Shown here: piece by piece, positions 1 to 17,379 of the stretch | How positions within the stretch are numbered: the first letter of the stretch is position 1 | How the letters are laid out: each line of letters opens with the position of its first letter | Source: Spirodela intermedia | Taxonomy: Eukaryota > Streptophyta > Magnoliopsida > Alismatales > Araceae | Direction: 5' to 3' | Length of the DNA: 64,000 nucleotides | NCBI GenBank assembly: GCA_902729315.2 | Contig: LR746265.1 | Span: 5,250,892-5,314,891 of the forward strand | The notes under the pieces: generated by a model | Told to the model about the DNA's origin: nothing | Database searches by the model: none | What the model saw: only the letters and a program-made list of their open reading frames with translations | Position numbers and translations under genes: made by a program

Positions 1-133
1 CAGTCAGCCGTGGAGTTTCTTTGGGGGAAGATGAATTGATGATGATGATGATGATGGTAAACGAGGGGAAAAGAAAGGGAAGGAGGGGGAGGGTACAGGA
101 GGCATCTTCCCGTGGATGCCGGGGCCCACGTGC

Positions 134-1299
134 TCAGGATACCTTGTAGTCATGGAAGAGCAGCTCCGGCCGCGAGGAGGGCGACGTTGCAGCGGACCCA
201 CCGCCGTGGTGGCGGAGGATGAGCTCCTTCTGTCGGCGGAGCTCCATGACTTTGCGGTGGGAGTTGGAGTGTTTGGTGAACACAAAGGTAGGGCTGGCTG
301 CAGGGCGGTACTCCGGGCGGCCGGATTTGTAGGCACACCGGCCACAGCGTTTTCGGGCCCAGGGGGCCCGATCGCCATTGGGGTGTCTTCTCCGAGGAGC
401 AGTGGGTGCACCTCCGCACCCCGCTCTCCATTCCCGGTCCGGCGGCCATTTCCTTCTTCCTGCCGCCGCAGGCGGCGGCGGCCGCCTTGAGCTTGCTGGT
501 AGCGCTGCAGGGTGGGAATTCTAACAGGGAGGAGGAAGACGAGGTGGGTGACATGGAGAATGCTGAAGGTTGCGGCGGCTCTGGGGTGGACCAGGTAGAT
601 GTGGGATGTTGGAGGGCGGCGGCAGGCGCCCTCGATCGCTTGCTCCTGGCGCGACCTGGTATGGCGGAAGGGTCGCCGCGAAGGCCGCCAGAAATAGAGG
701 AAGGAATGGTTTCGAGGCCATTGCCACAGCCCCCTGGGGAAGAAGGAAAGGGAACGTCTGCGAAGGAGTCGTCGACGAACTTGGATAGCCACTCGAGCTC
801 CGCAGCTTCCTCGCTCTGTTAGAAATTTCCACAGAAGTAATAAAAACCAGGATCAGAACAGCTTCAGGGAAGTGGGAATCTAAAAACAAAGAAACGATGG
901 AAACAAGAAGGTAGAACCAGAATATAGAGGGAAATGAAGCGGGGGGGTCATCGTGGTGCTTACAGGTACGTAAAGATCGTCGGAGAAGGTGCTTAAGTTG
1001 GAACCAGAAGTGTCGAAGCTCCCGACGGCGGGCGCAGCGGACCCGTGCGACGGAAGGGGGTGGTGACTCTGGTGGCTCTCCGCTGCATACCCAGGCACGG
1101 TAGAATCGAAAAGATCGTCCTGGTTGGAGAAGTCGAGGAGATCGTCAATGGGCAAGCCATCGGTAGTCGGCAGACCGCACAAGTAAGCAGTGGAGAAGGA
1201 GGAAGACGCTCCCCCATCCATTCCCATGAGGCCCATGGGCATCATCCCCACACCTATCCCCATTCCCATGCTCATCCCCACGTCCAACTCCGGCGCCAT
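134..1299 (-). pseudogene. GATA transcription factor (subfamily A), zinc finger broken by deletions
   Basis: Two-exon gene, exon 1 1299-964 and exon 2 815-134. Seen: an N-terminal Met/Gly-rich part, a DDLLDFSNQDD acidic motif, a short exon junction ending DDLYVP, then [13 protein letters not shown] and a basic [10 protein letters not shown] stretch. This order is typical of the Arabidopsis GATA1/9/12 group, nuclear activators that bind GATA sites. The finger starts normally ([24 protein letters not shown]), but the second cysteine pair is missing. About 40 bases carry four apparent deletions relative to the family, of 4, 3, 1 and 6 bases. After them the usual C-terminal tail resumes in another frame ([27 protein letters not shown]) and ends at a TGA at 136-134. 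Adding 14 bases would put that stop exactly in frame. It is either a recent pseudogene or a local sequence error. Confidence 0.85.
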
Positions 1300-1340
1300 T
1301 CTGCCCCCAACCCCTCCCCTCCCCCCTTTCCTGTCTCTAA

Positions 1341-7323
<5,983 letters not shown>

Positions 7324-7746
7324 CTAGAGTCCGGGATAGGTACGGCAGAGCGTACCCTGTGAGAACGCCTTGGATCCCTGGGACGTCGAGCTCAGGCAGG
7401 ACGTTAACCTAGCCGCGGCCACCGCGCTATGTAACGGGAATAGGGAAGCTAAGACGCATCCCAGTTCCGAGGGGCACCTGGCGAAGAAGAATCAAAACCC
7501 CCACGAAGACAACGACACGGACATCAAGCTATGATCGACAGGGTAAACAAACCTGGACAGAAACGAGGTGCGCCGATCGGAGGTGGAACACCGGGAGGAG
7601 CTGGGGCTAGAGAACTGCGGCGCAGCCGGGGAAGATCCGGACGGAAGGGACTCTCGCCGAGGCATCACCACCGCACGGGCCTTGATGCTCGACCGGAGCG
7701 ACCTCAGAGACGTGCGATTGATGGATCTGATACACGCCGACGCCAT
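7324..7746 (-). CDS. NFD6: NFD6-like small mitochondrial/plastid protein
   Basis: Two exons, 7746-7553 and 7477-7324, joined in frame to give 115 residues. The first exon encodes an Arg/Ser-rich, acid-poor transit-peptide-like leader (MASACIRSINRTSLRSLRSS). The second encodes the conserved core, which I read as CPSELGCV, then SLFPLHSAVAAARLTSCLS, and a tail ending GTLCRTYPGL before TAG. This matches the plant family named after Arabidopsis NUCLEAR FUSION DEFECTIVE 6, small organelle-targeted proteins of unclear molecular role needed for polar-nuclei fusion. The ATG at 7746 is preferred over the in-frame ATG at 7815 because it starts the transit-type leader. Splice sites are TCCAG/GTTTGT and CGCCAG/GTGCCC. 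Confidence 0.85.
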
Positions 7747-8257
7747 GACCGACGGAGGGACCGCGAGGAAGAGAAAGGGACTGGACTCGCCCGGTTTTCC
7801 TCCGCCGCTCCCCACCGAGGTTTAGGTCATCTGGCAGGGTCCCAAATTTGGGTAACCCCAGGCAAACTCCAAAAATTCGGCCCACTTGATCCATCCTAGC
7901 CCAGCCTAATAGCAACGACATGAATCGGCCCATATTTAAAAACGCCAACACATTAATGGGCTCCAGAGAGCAAGCGATCAGACGGCAATGGATGTCTGCC
8001 CGATGGCGATCGGACGGGCAGCTGATGTGATCGTGGCAGCATCATTCCTAGATCGGTCCCTCCTCCCTTCCCAGCGAAAGCTCCGTGGACTTCCATTCGC
8101 AGGAACAACACGAGGAAATGATGGCACATGCAGACAGGTGCTCGGTCTCCGTCGTCCCCAGACCACATCCTCTCTTCCTTCTCCTCCTCTCACTTCCTTC
8201 TTCTTCCTCCCCTCCTCCCTCTCTCTCTCTCTCTCTCTCTCGCTCCACCCCGTCATA
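7747..8257. promoter_or_regulatory. Shared divergent promoter of the NFD6-like and PHD-like genes
   Basis: About 510 bases separate two divergent start codons. A pyrimidine-rich stretch with (CT)n at about 8219-8240 sits just before the PHD-like ATG. No TATA box stands out. Confidence 0.4.
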
Positions 8258-8735
8258 ATGATGGACCTCAACAAGGTATGCTGCATGTGTGGCGACATCG
8301 GCTTCCCCGATAAACTTTTCCAATGTGCCCGGTGCTTCTCCCGGTTCCAGCATTCGTGAGTTCCTTCAACCACGCCTTCTCTCTCTCTCTCTCTCTCCCG
8401 TGATCGAAGGGATAAGCCTCGACTTCATTCCCGTAATCGTCCTCTGGCTTCGTTGACCGTCCTGGTTCCTCAGGTACTGCGCCAACTACTACGAAGACGG
8501 CTCGCCGGTGGCCGCCGGGCTTTGTGACTGGTGCCGAAGCGACGAGAGCAAAGCCAGAAGGCGGCAGGTGAGAGCCCACCAGGCGGAGTCGCCCGGCGGC
8601 GCGTTGGGCAAGCACACCGGAGGCGGTGACCGGCAGGGCGCCGGCTGCGGCGGTGGGAACAGCACCAGCGGCGGAGAAGCTCCAGCCCGGCCGTCGGCCC
8701 GGCGGTACAAACTACTAAAGGACGTATTGCGTTGA
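8258..8735 (+). CDS. Small PHD-finger-like (Cys-rich) plant protein
   Basis: Two exons, 8258-8355 and 8474-8735, giving 119 residues (118 from the second Met). The N-terminus has paired cysteines: VCCMCGDIGFPDKLFQCARC, FQHSYCANYY and GLCDWC. This resembles a short PHD/zinc finger, with the middle His-Cys pair at HSYC. A Gly-rich linker follows, then a basic end RRYKLLKDVLR, a C-terminus I recall from the short plant PHD-finger-like proteins. Such proteins may read chromatin marks, but their function is not established. The intron has donor CATTC/GTGAGT and acceptor CCTCAG/GTACTG and carries another short (CT)n tract. Tandem ATGs at 8258 and 8261 leave the exact start open. Confidence 0.75.
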
Positions 8736-10233
8736 GCTGTGGGAAAATAAATCTGCGTATATTGTCACGGATATCCAGTTCTTGGGGCTCGCATGCGAGG
8801 AACATGAAACTTCAGAATTTGCGTTTGGAATTTGTGCCGATCTCCTACAGTGGGCGTCATGCTTCGCCTGGTTCTTCCCGCTGGAAGAAGAGACGATCCA
8901 TGTTTCCGCCTCTCCGTGGGCATATGTTAGGGTTCTTCTTAGATCGTAGATGTAAATGGGATATACGGAGAGCTAGGCATGCAAGCCGTCATTTGGAGAA
9001 GAAAATAGGGCGAAATCATGGCGGCGGCGACTCCCTTCTTCTTGGCGAAACCCTATACAGTCTTCTAAAGTAATGCGCGAAACTCGCAGTTGGAGGATCT
9101 TTGCACCTGATTGAGGACAGATCAACCATTCCGTCGATGCAAGTGGTGGTACGAAGAAAAGGGCCGAGCCTTTGATCCCGTTTAAACAATTCCAAGGAAA
9201 AGTTTCTTCTCCTGAGTGTGCATCAATCCATTCGTTTCATCTGCATGCTAACGCACGACGTTAAATTTGTGCTCTTCCTGAACACACTGGAGATTCTATT
9301 GGTTTCATCCTTTGAGTGATCATGAAGATCGGCGTCCAACGAGAGAGAGAGAGAGCCTGCAAGGATTTTTCTTTCTCCGGACCGCAGAAATTTATAATCA
9401 GATAAGGGGAGGGACTTGGTAGTTTTAACCAGAGGACCGGGGGAGTACCTCTCAGGGAGTCATCACCTCCATCTCATCTCCAGTCTTTCGGCGGAGCTAC
9501 CCCTCGAGTCCTTCCTCAATCCATGTGGATCTTTGAAATACCTCGGCCCTGGGGCTTGGCTTAGTTTTGACTGCCTCCCCAGCTGCCCACCTCTTCTCAT
9601 GTGCCCTCCCCGCATTGATCGGCCTCAAGTTGCACCACCATTGGCCCTTCCCCACCTGTTCTCGAGCTCCTCGATGTTACGCAGTCAGGACTCTTTAATG
9701 CTCGGCCTCCTGTTTCTCCGTCCTCGCACGCTAGTGCGATAATAACGCGCGATCTTTCTTCAGATCCATGTCCACTGGGCCGTCAACATGGCCCAGGCAG
9801 CACAGATCGTCAGACGGAGGGACGACCTCCACCCGTGGCACTGTACATCTCTTTCCTGTGGGGCGAACTTCCAGGCGGACAAGGGCAATGAACCGAACGC
9901 AGTAGAACTCGTAGTTTGCACCTTCACATTGGGTAATGATTTGAAAAAAAATATCTAGATGTCTGTCGCCAAATATGTGGATGAGAGAACAAGTTGTGAG
10001 CAAACGGCGGCGGCAGACTGCCACCTTCCTCCGTCCGAGCCATCCCTCGGCTCGACGCGGCAGCCGTAGGCTGCCGGAGGAGAGCCCAACATGTCTCCCC
10101 GTGAAGCGAACCGCCGTACTTCATCGGCCTCGCAGGCTCGCATCCTACCGCTCTGCCCGCAGGAGCTACCAATAAAGATGCTCGCTGTCCCCACCGATTC
10201 CACCCGCAAACGGCACGGCGCTGGCGTTTAGTA
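8736..10233. other. Intergenic, no gene recognised
   Basis: Several open frames of about 100 codons occur on both strands, for example 9416-9742 on +. None has a recognisable motif or splice context. Confidence 0.5.
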
Positions 10234-10728
10234 CTACACCGGCAGTGCCGCCGTACGCTCAGTGACCATCTTCCCGGCGGGACTCGCCTTCCGCGGCGGC
10301 GCAGAGCGCGCTCGGTAGCCACCCGGCGCCTGGCGCCTGCGCCCGTGGGGGCAGTACGCAGCGGCTGCGCATGGCCGACGGCACCTCCCGCCGGTCCCCC
10401 CACAGAATGCCGTGATCAATGCACCCCACATTGAAGGAAACCTGGAGGACCCTCTCCATCTTCTCCACCGCGTCCACCTCTTCCTCTACTGCCATGGTCT
10501 CCGCCATCAGCACAGACGGCAGAGCAGGGAGGGCAGCTTTCAGCAGTACGGGAGGGATCCAAGAGCAGTGAACCTCATGATAGACGGTTCCAGATGTTGA
10601 GCCGGGGGCGGGAATGGAGTGGGGGCCGGCGCCGAGCCCGGAGGTGGAGGAGGACCCCCCCTGCTGTCTGTCATCCCACGTGCAGGATTGTCCCCGCCGA
10701 GGGGGGTGACTCCGAACGACCACTCCAT
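10234..10728 (-). pseudogene. Possible growth-regulating factor (GRF) relic with collapsed QLQ and WRC motifs
   Basis: GC-rich coding-like stretch read on the minus strand from an ATG at 10728 (MEWSFGVTPLGG). Around 10617-10545 one frame reads PFPPPAQHLEPSIMRFTALG. This keeps the order of conserved QLQ-domain residues (PF, AQ, LE, an aliphatic, an aromatic, G, LP) but is too short. Around 10392-10327 another frame reads GGRCRRPCAAAAYCPHGRRR. This has the four WRC zinc ligands C, C, C, H in order, with spacers of 3, 5 and 1 instead of 9, 10 and 2. The two motifs and the segment between them lie in three different frames. The GRF assignment is inference from pattern only. The piece could also be an unrelated GC-rich fragment. 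Confidence 0.3.
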
Positions 10729-12756
10729 TGCAGCTTAATCAGGGACAAAAGATTGTCTGCTTCCTGGAGGCTTGGCCACTGCGGACAAAGGAGTTAGCAG
10801 GAGGGGACGGGTTGGTAAAATATTAAACAATCTCTAAACTTGCAGTGAGACTCGTGAATTTGAATGCCGAAGCAGGAGCCCTCAGATACGTCCTGAACAG
10901 CGTCCCACATGCCTACGACGGTAGCCTCTGTAGGGTAGACCATATTCTTGCAACAATTAGTGCACCATTTTTTATGAAGAGCAGGTAGAGAGTTCATAAA
11001 GAGATCCGTACTGGAAATAAAGTCGTGTGTTCGTGATCGCGGCGCCTTTTACGAATCGCAAAACCCATCGGTTGAGACAGATTGGTGGCAAAACTGGTTC
11101 ACTGACTGATGAAGCCAGCCAGATTATCTAGGATTCAAGTATAGAAGAGAGGTAGAGGCATTTAATCTCTCTGCTCTTCTGATCACTTTGCTGGACCTTA
11201 TAAGCTTTGGAAATTTTCTTCCGCGATTCAATAGAAATAAGTAAGGGCACATCAATGCTAATTGAATATATATAGCACCCGAGTCATTCGTCATTGCTGC
11301 CTTAGCCCGGTCGTCAATCGAAGTCAAGGTGTGTCAAGGTGTGTTTGAGCACGCACGGGAGTGTCTGCTGGGAAATTACTAGCGGAGAAATTGGCAAGAA
11401 CATGCCGAAAAAGTCAATCAGTGTGGATAATGTCCAGGAGCCGGAGGTAGTCTCCGGGCACCCGAATTTTCGTCTCCCCATTTACGATTCTGGTGTGTAC
11501 TAGCACCAATTTGACTGGCCTTATCATCTTAATCTTATGTTCTTTGTCCTCTTACTCATCTACTGATCTCACGAGTTCCGTAGCGACTGGGACGGCGGTC
11601 TCACAGATTTCTCATCCACTAGAATGCGTGTTGGGTTCTAAGCCAATATATCTGCGAGCTCATACGATTGTTCGCCGCAGAGAAGAGGGAGAGGGCTCGT
11701 TGTCTAAGCCAATATATCGATCCACAGCGCGACGGCGCTCGCCCCCCCACCTCCCGAGAACCGCATCAGTGTTAATTATTGCCAAGGCGGGGAGGAACAG
11801 TGAGCGGCGAATGAATCCGCTCGACTTTTTTTCGTTTCCCCACTTAAATTATACCAGTCGTCCTGTCGAGCTAATATCCTGCGTACAAAACAAAGGGTGG
11901 GGCGGCGGGCCTCGGTCTACCTGGACATGGCAGCTTGTCGATCTTCGATCTCCGGACGGAAGGAGGACGGCGGCACCACCTTCCACCGCCTTCCCGTGGA
12001 GATCCACCCCCTTGCGTACGGATCATTCCCTCGCGGTCGCCGTCGACGTCCCGCCTCCCCACAAACAACCAGATCTACGTCGAGGTGATGTCCGTCGCCG
12101 GACACCGGTAGCCCTGCAGCCGCTGCCTGATGGGCAGAGATCCGGTCGCCAATCTCTCTCCTCTCTCTCTCTCTCTCTCTCCCCCTAGCTCAGAGTTGTC
12201 ACCTCAGGGGGCCACCGGCGAGGCGAAGACGGATGGGATCAACTATTCGTCGTCGGAGTCCCCCCGTTGCGACCTCTCAGCCCAACATACCATGCACGTG
12301 CGGTGATGTGCCTTTGCACGTGACATAGCCCCCAAGCGGTTGCCACTTCCACTATTTGTTAAGGCTGCTGCTGCATCGTGGCTTGCAGCTGTTGTAGTTC
12401 GCAGTCAGCGCCAGTAGTGTAGCAGTCGCAGCGGCGGCGACAGCGGCGAGTGCTTCCTCAGTCCTCCCCGACACCAACCCCCCGGCAGCGCCGCCCACTT
12501 CCTTCCTCTTTTCTCTCACACTGAACGGGGAGAGGAGCTCGCTGCGCGGCAGCTTCTTCCCATCGTTTTGGTATGCGAGCTCGCAGAAATTGAAGGCAGA
12601 GCGGTGCCCGTCTGCGCACATGGAGTAGAGAGAGAAAGAGAGAGACAGGTATAGGGTTGGGAGAAGCCTTGGGGCGGGAGGAAGAGCAGGAAAAAGAGGA
12701 ACAGAGAGGATCAGTCGCGGGTTAGGCTGGGGAAGAGCCACCGCTGTGAAGATAAA
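10729..12756. other. Intergenic and probable promoter/5' UTR of the SPL gene
   Basis: No gene recognised. A 16-base direct repeat (TCTAAGCCAATATATC) occurs at 11637-11652 and 11703-11718. A (CT)n tract ends near 12182. The last 400 bases, GA/CT-rich and in front of the SPL start codon, look like promoter plus 5' UTR. The open frame at 11493-12188 (+) has no recognisable content. Confidence 0.45.
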
Positions 12757-15700
12757 ATGGAAAGCGGAGGAGTGAACCACCACAGCAGCGGTAAAAGCGG
12801 TGGCGGGAATGGCGGACTTTTCTGTGACACCTGCGAGCTTGGAGCCCCCTGGGGAGCTACCCACCACCCTCCTCCTCACCAGTTGCCGTCTCCTTTCTTC
12901 CACCTGAACAACCCTGCCGCCCACAGTATCCCCTTCTCCTCCAACTCCGCCATTTTATCGCCCTTCTCTCCCCATCATCACAACCTGCACGCCAGCGCCC
13001 AGCCCGGCGATGCCCACCATCTCACGTGCCTCAAACTGGGGAAGAGGCAGTACTACGAGGAGGGTTGTGCCTCAGATCCACCCGCCGCGTCGGGGGGCAT
13101 GAAAAGGGACAGGGTGGCTACGGCGGAGCCCAGGGGCTCGTCCTCATCGTCGGCGGCCGCGACTGCGTCACCTCCGTCGTCCTCGTCGGCGATGGTGGTG
13201 CCGAGGTGCCAGGTGGAGGGGTGCAACGTTGCGCTCGTGGACGCCAAGGACTATCACCGCCGGCACAAGGTATGCGAGATCCACTCGAAGGCGCCCAAAG
13301 TGGTCGTCCTCGGCATCGAGCAGCGCTTTTGCCAGCAATGCAGCAGGTACTTCTCTCCAAACTGGCATTCGCACTGTATTTCGCAAGTGTCGATCATTAA
13401 TTACTTCATCCTGTTAATCTTTCCACTCATGAGTTAAATTCGTCTTGCGAGAATAGCAAGGCATCTGTTCTTTAAAGTTGCCGCAGTTGCAGAGTGAAAA
13501 GATTGATGTGATCGTGATTTGACGGCGCGGTGTTTCTTTCCTCAGATTTCACGTGATATCGGAGTTCGATGATTCCAAGCGGAGCTGCAGGAGAAGACTG
13601 GCTGGCCACAACGAGAGGCGGCGGAAGAGCTCGGCAGAGTCCGTCATCCGGAACCCTTCCCCACTTGGTACCAGCCCTCACTATCCTTATCGCACCTAGT
13701 ACGCATCTTTTCCATGCATATATATCCTCGATCATAGCCTGCCTCCTGCTGCTGCTCATCCTCTCAAGGCACCGCACCGCCTGTGCTCCGATCGTAGCCG
13801 ATGTTCGTTCTTTCTTCAACTCTGCTACTCCTTTGACCCCTTGTTTTCGGTGTTCGTGTCCCTTTTTGCCGCGTCCGTGAACGACTCCGGGAAGCTTTTG
13901 GCGCGGATAGCCAACCTGCAAGGAGGTTATTTTATGATTCTGTAAAAATATCGTGACGGGGATCGGAGTGTGTACCTTCGAGGGGGCACGACGCAAGAAG
14001 TGCACCCAGGAGGGCACAATGGAGTCGCCGGTTCTCTTTTTTGTACTTTTCTCTCAGGTCGCTGTCGTTCCGCGGTTCTTCTTTGACGATGACAAACCTC
14101 GCCCCCCTGTCCCGCTCCAGTCTCTCTTCGTTTCACTTTTCCTTGAGTTATGAAAGACGAAGCTAGATGATGTAAAATAAGTAGTTGCTACCCCGAGTGA
14201 CCTCTAGGCGCCGCCTACAGTCTGTATCTCCAATAGGCTCGGCGAATGGCCATGGGGGGACCCACTTACGTTATCCTCTGCCATCGGCCCAAAGTTTCCT
14301 CTTTAGGGTTTCTCCGACCCCCCATCTCTCTCGTCACCATCTGTGTTGAACATTTGCAGATCAGTGGGACAGTAGACAGATTAGATTCCCTCTGGATGTT
14401 TCGTCGGTCGACATCCAGAGGATCAACCCCACATGCTAATTCATGGTGGGGGTCCCCTCTCTTCTGAAATCTCTGTCAAACCTCACAGGGTTAATCCATG
14501 TTTGAGGAATGACTGCTTGGAGCATTGGGTCAGTTTGGTGGTCAATAATGCTCTCAGTAATCCCTAGTTCAATAGGTTTTTCGACCCATTTAATTATATA
14601 GTCTCGGTCGTATGGGGATGGAATCTACGTGGTGCAGGCAGACGTGGAGTAGTGTGCGCCTTGCATCATTTCACGTCCATTTTAATCACTTCCAGACGAT
14701 GAGTGTAGTTGAGTCAATGTGAGATAAAAACTCCTGCACAATGTGAAATGTGAGGATAACAGCTTGAGGTGATGCGCATGCTCTGCACGCCGATAGAAAC
14801 GTGGATCATTGCCATTGATGCGCGGGGGGATCTAGTTGGGTTTAAAACTATGCTTGTTCTGGACATGATGGGCATGATTTGTGGATACTTGTATTATTTT
14901 GATGCTGTGGGCTTCCTTGTATTCCATTGTAAATAAAAAACCCTATTTTTCTCTCATTTGATGCTGAAATTATCACCTTTTCCAAGGAATTGCTGTTAAT
15001 CTCGGGAAAAATTGTTGAATGCGAAACATGGATTTAGTTTTATTATTTAGAATAATCAAATGAGGAGCTTTATTGACACATTCAGCTTGTTGGACGGTTC
15101 GGATTCTACACTCCAGAAGTAGTCCATGCCACCATTCAAACCCTAATTTAAGAAGCATAGGGTTTTTAATGTGGGTGTCAGGGTGATGAAGCCCACGCCG
15201 CATTGAGAGTGGTCCAGGGTGCTGACCGAGGTAAACGCATGACTGCACTGTCGTGATGAATCCACTGCACTAATCCTGGTTTAGTTGAAGCTTGTTTTGG
15301 TTGCATCCGAACATCCTGTCATAGGTGGACAATCTGCACCGAGGTGCATCTTTTACCATCTTCTTATAGAAAGTGCGTGCCTGCTACAACAGCCTGGTCA
15401 TGACTCGTTGCCACACCTGGGGTGGACTTTGATGAACAGAAACCTTCGAAAAGTAAGTGCCCGTTTTTTTCGTGCATGTGCAGGCTTGGATTGGTCAAGA
15501 CTTAACGCTTACTGGTTGCCGCGTGCAACTTTCCTTTTCTGGAGATTTTGTGTCATGTTCTTGTCAACGGAGCGATACTTTGAGTGGAGCTTGCTGTGTG
15601 TGGGATTTAGCCGGAAAATTATACGATTCCATCTAATTCGTGACTGAGATATGGCATATATAAATGTTCATCGTTGTCTGGTGTGACGTGCTTCAGGGAG

Positions 15701-16422
15701 CTTGGTATGGTGTATATTTAAGCATCTATCTCGCTGTTGGTTCAAATTTTGAACCGTCGCTTTGCCTGTTTTCTTCATCGGATGAATGCTTCAATCGTGC
15801 CTTGCTTCGTTTAGATGGTTTTCAAGGGTCACTGGAAGTACTCGATTGCGTCGGACTGCGTAGAAATTGCATTGTTTAATGTTTTTGCCCGTGGCTTGTC
15901 GCCCGGATGGAGCTTCGTCGAAATTCCCTGAAAGTTTCTCTAACCTCAGTCTGTCTCGCAGACGGTACAGCAGTGGGCACCGGAATCCCCTACCTCTCAC
16001 CATCCAACGCAGCCAGCCATGCTCTCTCTCTTCTGTCACCCAAAGCGTCATCCTCGTGGGCTTCATCGGATCTCTCCTCCCAGTCTAGCGCCGCTCTCCG
16101 AGAGCTGATCGCGGAGAACCGCGCCGCTATACTCGCCGGGCAGCTCCTCTCGGACCGCGGGGCTTGGCACGGCACAAGCCCCGGGGCACAGGTGGTCTTC
16201 TCGATCGCGCCGCAGCAGCAGCAGCCGCTGCCTCTGTCGGCACCGCCCCAGCTTGCGGACGGCTGGGATCACCTCCGCGCGCCCGGCGCTCACGTCACCC
16301 TCGACCTCATGCAGACGCCCAGCTCCTCCATCGAGATCCTCTCAGGAAGGAGCACGTCCAAAGAAGGCGACGAGGAATGCTGCGACATCTGGAAGTCCCT
16401 GGAGGGAACCCACGTCGTCTAA
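12757..16422 (+). CDS. SBP-box transcription factor, miR156-targeted (OsSPL7/SPL9-15-like)
   Basis: Three exons, 12757-13346, 13546-13667 and 15962-16422, total 390 residues. The SBP domain starts near residue 150 and spans exons 1-2: [36 protein letters not shown], then [18 protein letters not shown] and a nuclear-localising GHNERRRKS. It has both zinc sites, C3H and C2HC. The exon 1/2 break inside CQQCSR/FH is the usual SBP position. Before it lie [15 protein letters not shown] and a Ser-rich stretch. Exon 3 encodes ALSLLSP over a miR156 site and ends [20 protein letters not shown] 12 bases before the chosen exon 3 acceptor gives a possible 4-residue variant. SPLs of this type bind GTAC cores and control phase change, branching and inflorescence form. 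The clade is inferred from memory of motifs. The gene converges on the SPL8-like gene. Confidence 0.9.
14933..15170. mobile_element. Possible small inverted-repeat element (MITE-like) in SPL intron 2
   Basis: The left end carries AAAAACCCTAT (14936-14946) and the right end its reverse complement (15157-15167). Counting the flanking bases gives about 14-base imperfect terminal repeats enclosing roughly 240 bases of AT-rich DNA. I see no convincing target-site duplication. Confidence 0.25.
16019..16038 (+). promoter_or_regulatory. miR156/157 target site in SPL exon 3
   Basis: The 20 bases ATGCTCTCTCTCTTCTGTCA match the standard SPL target of miR156 and encode ALSLLS, the usual peptide over this site. 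The site predicts post-transcriptional repression in juvenile tissue. Confidence 0.9.
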
Positions 16423-17379
16423 GCTCCTCAATGGGGATGAGGCCAGCCCTCTCGCTGTAGATCCGATCCTGCTCGCGTTAAGTACATAATATGTGCATGC
16501 TCAGATGCCAATTTTGAGGAGATTTTTTTTTCCGAATGACTCTGCTGTCGCCTGCGCTGTAGACTCCGCCCGGGTCTTTCATCTGACCATATGGTGGCTG
16601 ATTTGCCATTTTTCTCTCCTCTCTCCCTCGCTCCGCCAGTAATACCTAGGGTTTCATCGAGGGAAGCGCCCGTGGGTGGGGAGGTCCCAAGGAGCACCGT
16701 CTCAGCTGGGTCAGTACACGGTAGTGGGGGGCTGAGAGACGGTGCTCCTGAGCTGCTTCTACCTGCGGACTGGTTCACACGGCGCTGTTTCGACGACATA
16801 CGGCTTCAAATGAACGAGGTCAGATGCTCCACCACCAGGGCGACTCGACCAGCCGGCCTCTGCGGGTTTGAATGAGGAAGACGACGGGGCTAACCCTAAA
16901 AAATGTACAGTGAGTAGACCGACACGAATTCCGCATTTCGTTTTCTCTCTGGAACGGACAAAGATGCCGTGGTCTAGAGCGCCGCATTCGCCGGGATTAG
17001 ACCGGCTATGCGAAACTGAGATGAGACGGCGGATTATATGAAATTTGCTCCAACGTTTGACTAAAATGGAAGGCCCATCTACGTCTGCCCGGGGTTTTAG
17101 CTACTGTTCGTCTTCGTTGGTGTCCCAGATAGACATTGGGACCGGCAGTTCATACAGTCCGATGCCAGGCACGCGCGGGAGCACCGAGTTGATGGACGAC
17201 ATGGAGGACGAGCAGGGGGATGGCGAGGACGAGTAGGAGCACGTGGGTCTCTTCGGTGAAAATGGCGACGCCGCCACCGTATCTGCGGAAGCATCGACCG
17301 ACGGTTCTGAGGACGGGCACTAGCGTTATTCGTCGTTTATGATAGGTCAGTATCATCCTTGGAAGAGAAAAGGTCGACA
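16423..17379. other. Convergent intergenic region between two SPL genes
   Basis: It must hold both 3' UTRs. It has an imperfect inverted repeat (16690-16706 with 16731-16749). No further gene or clear SPL8 third exon was found. Confidence 0.45.

Noticed and set aside
10045-10075. EPRDGSDGGRW as an alternative WRC-like motif
   Set aside because: No Cys ligands follow at WRC spacing, and no YCERH-type segment is present.
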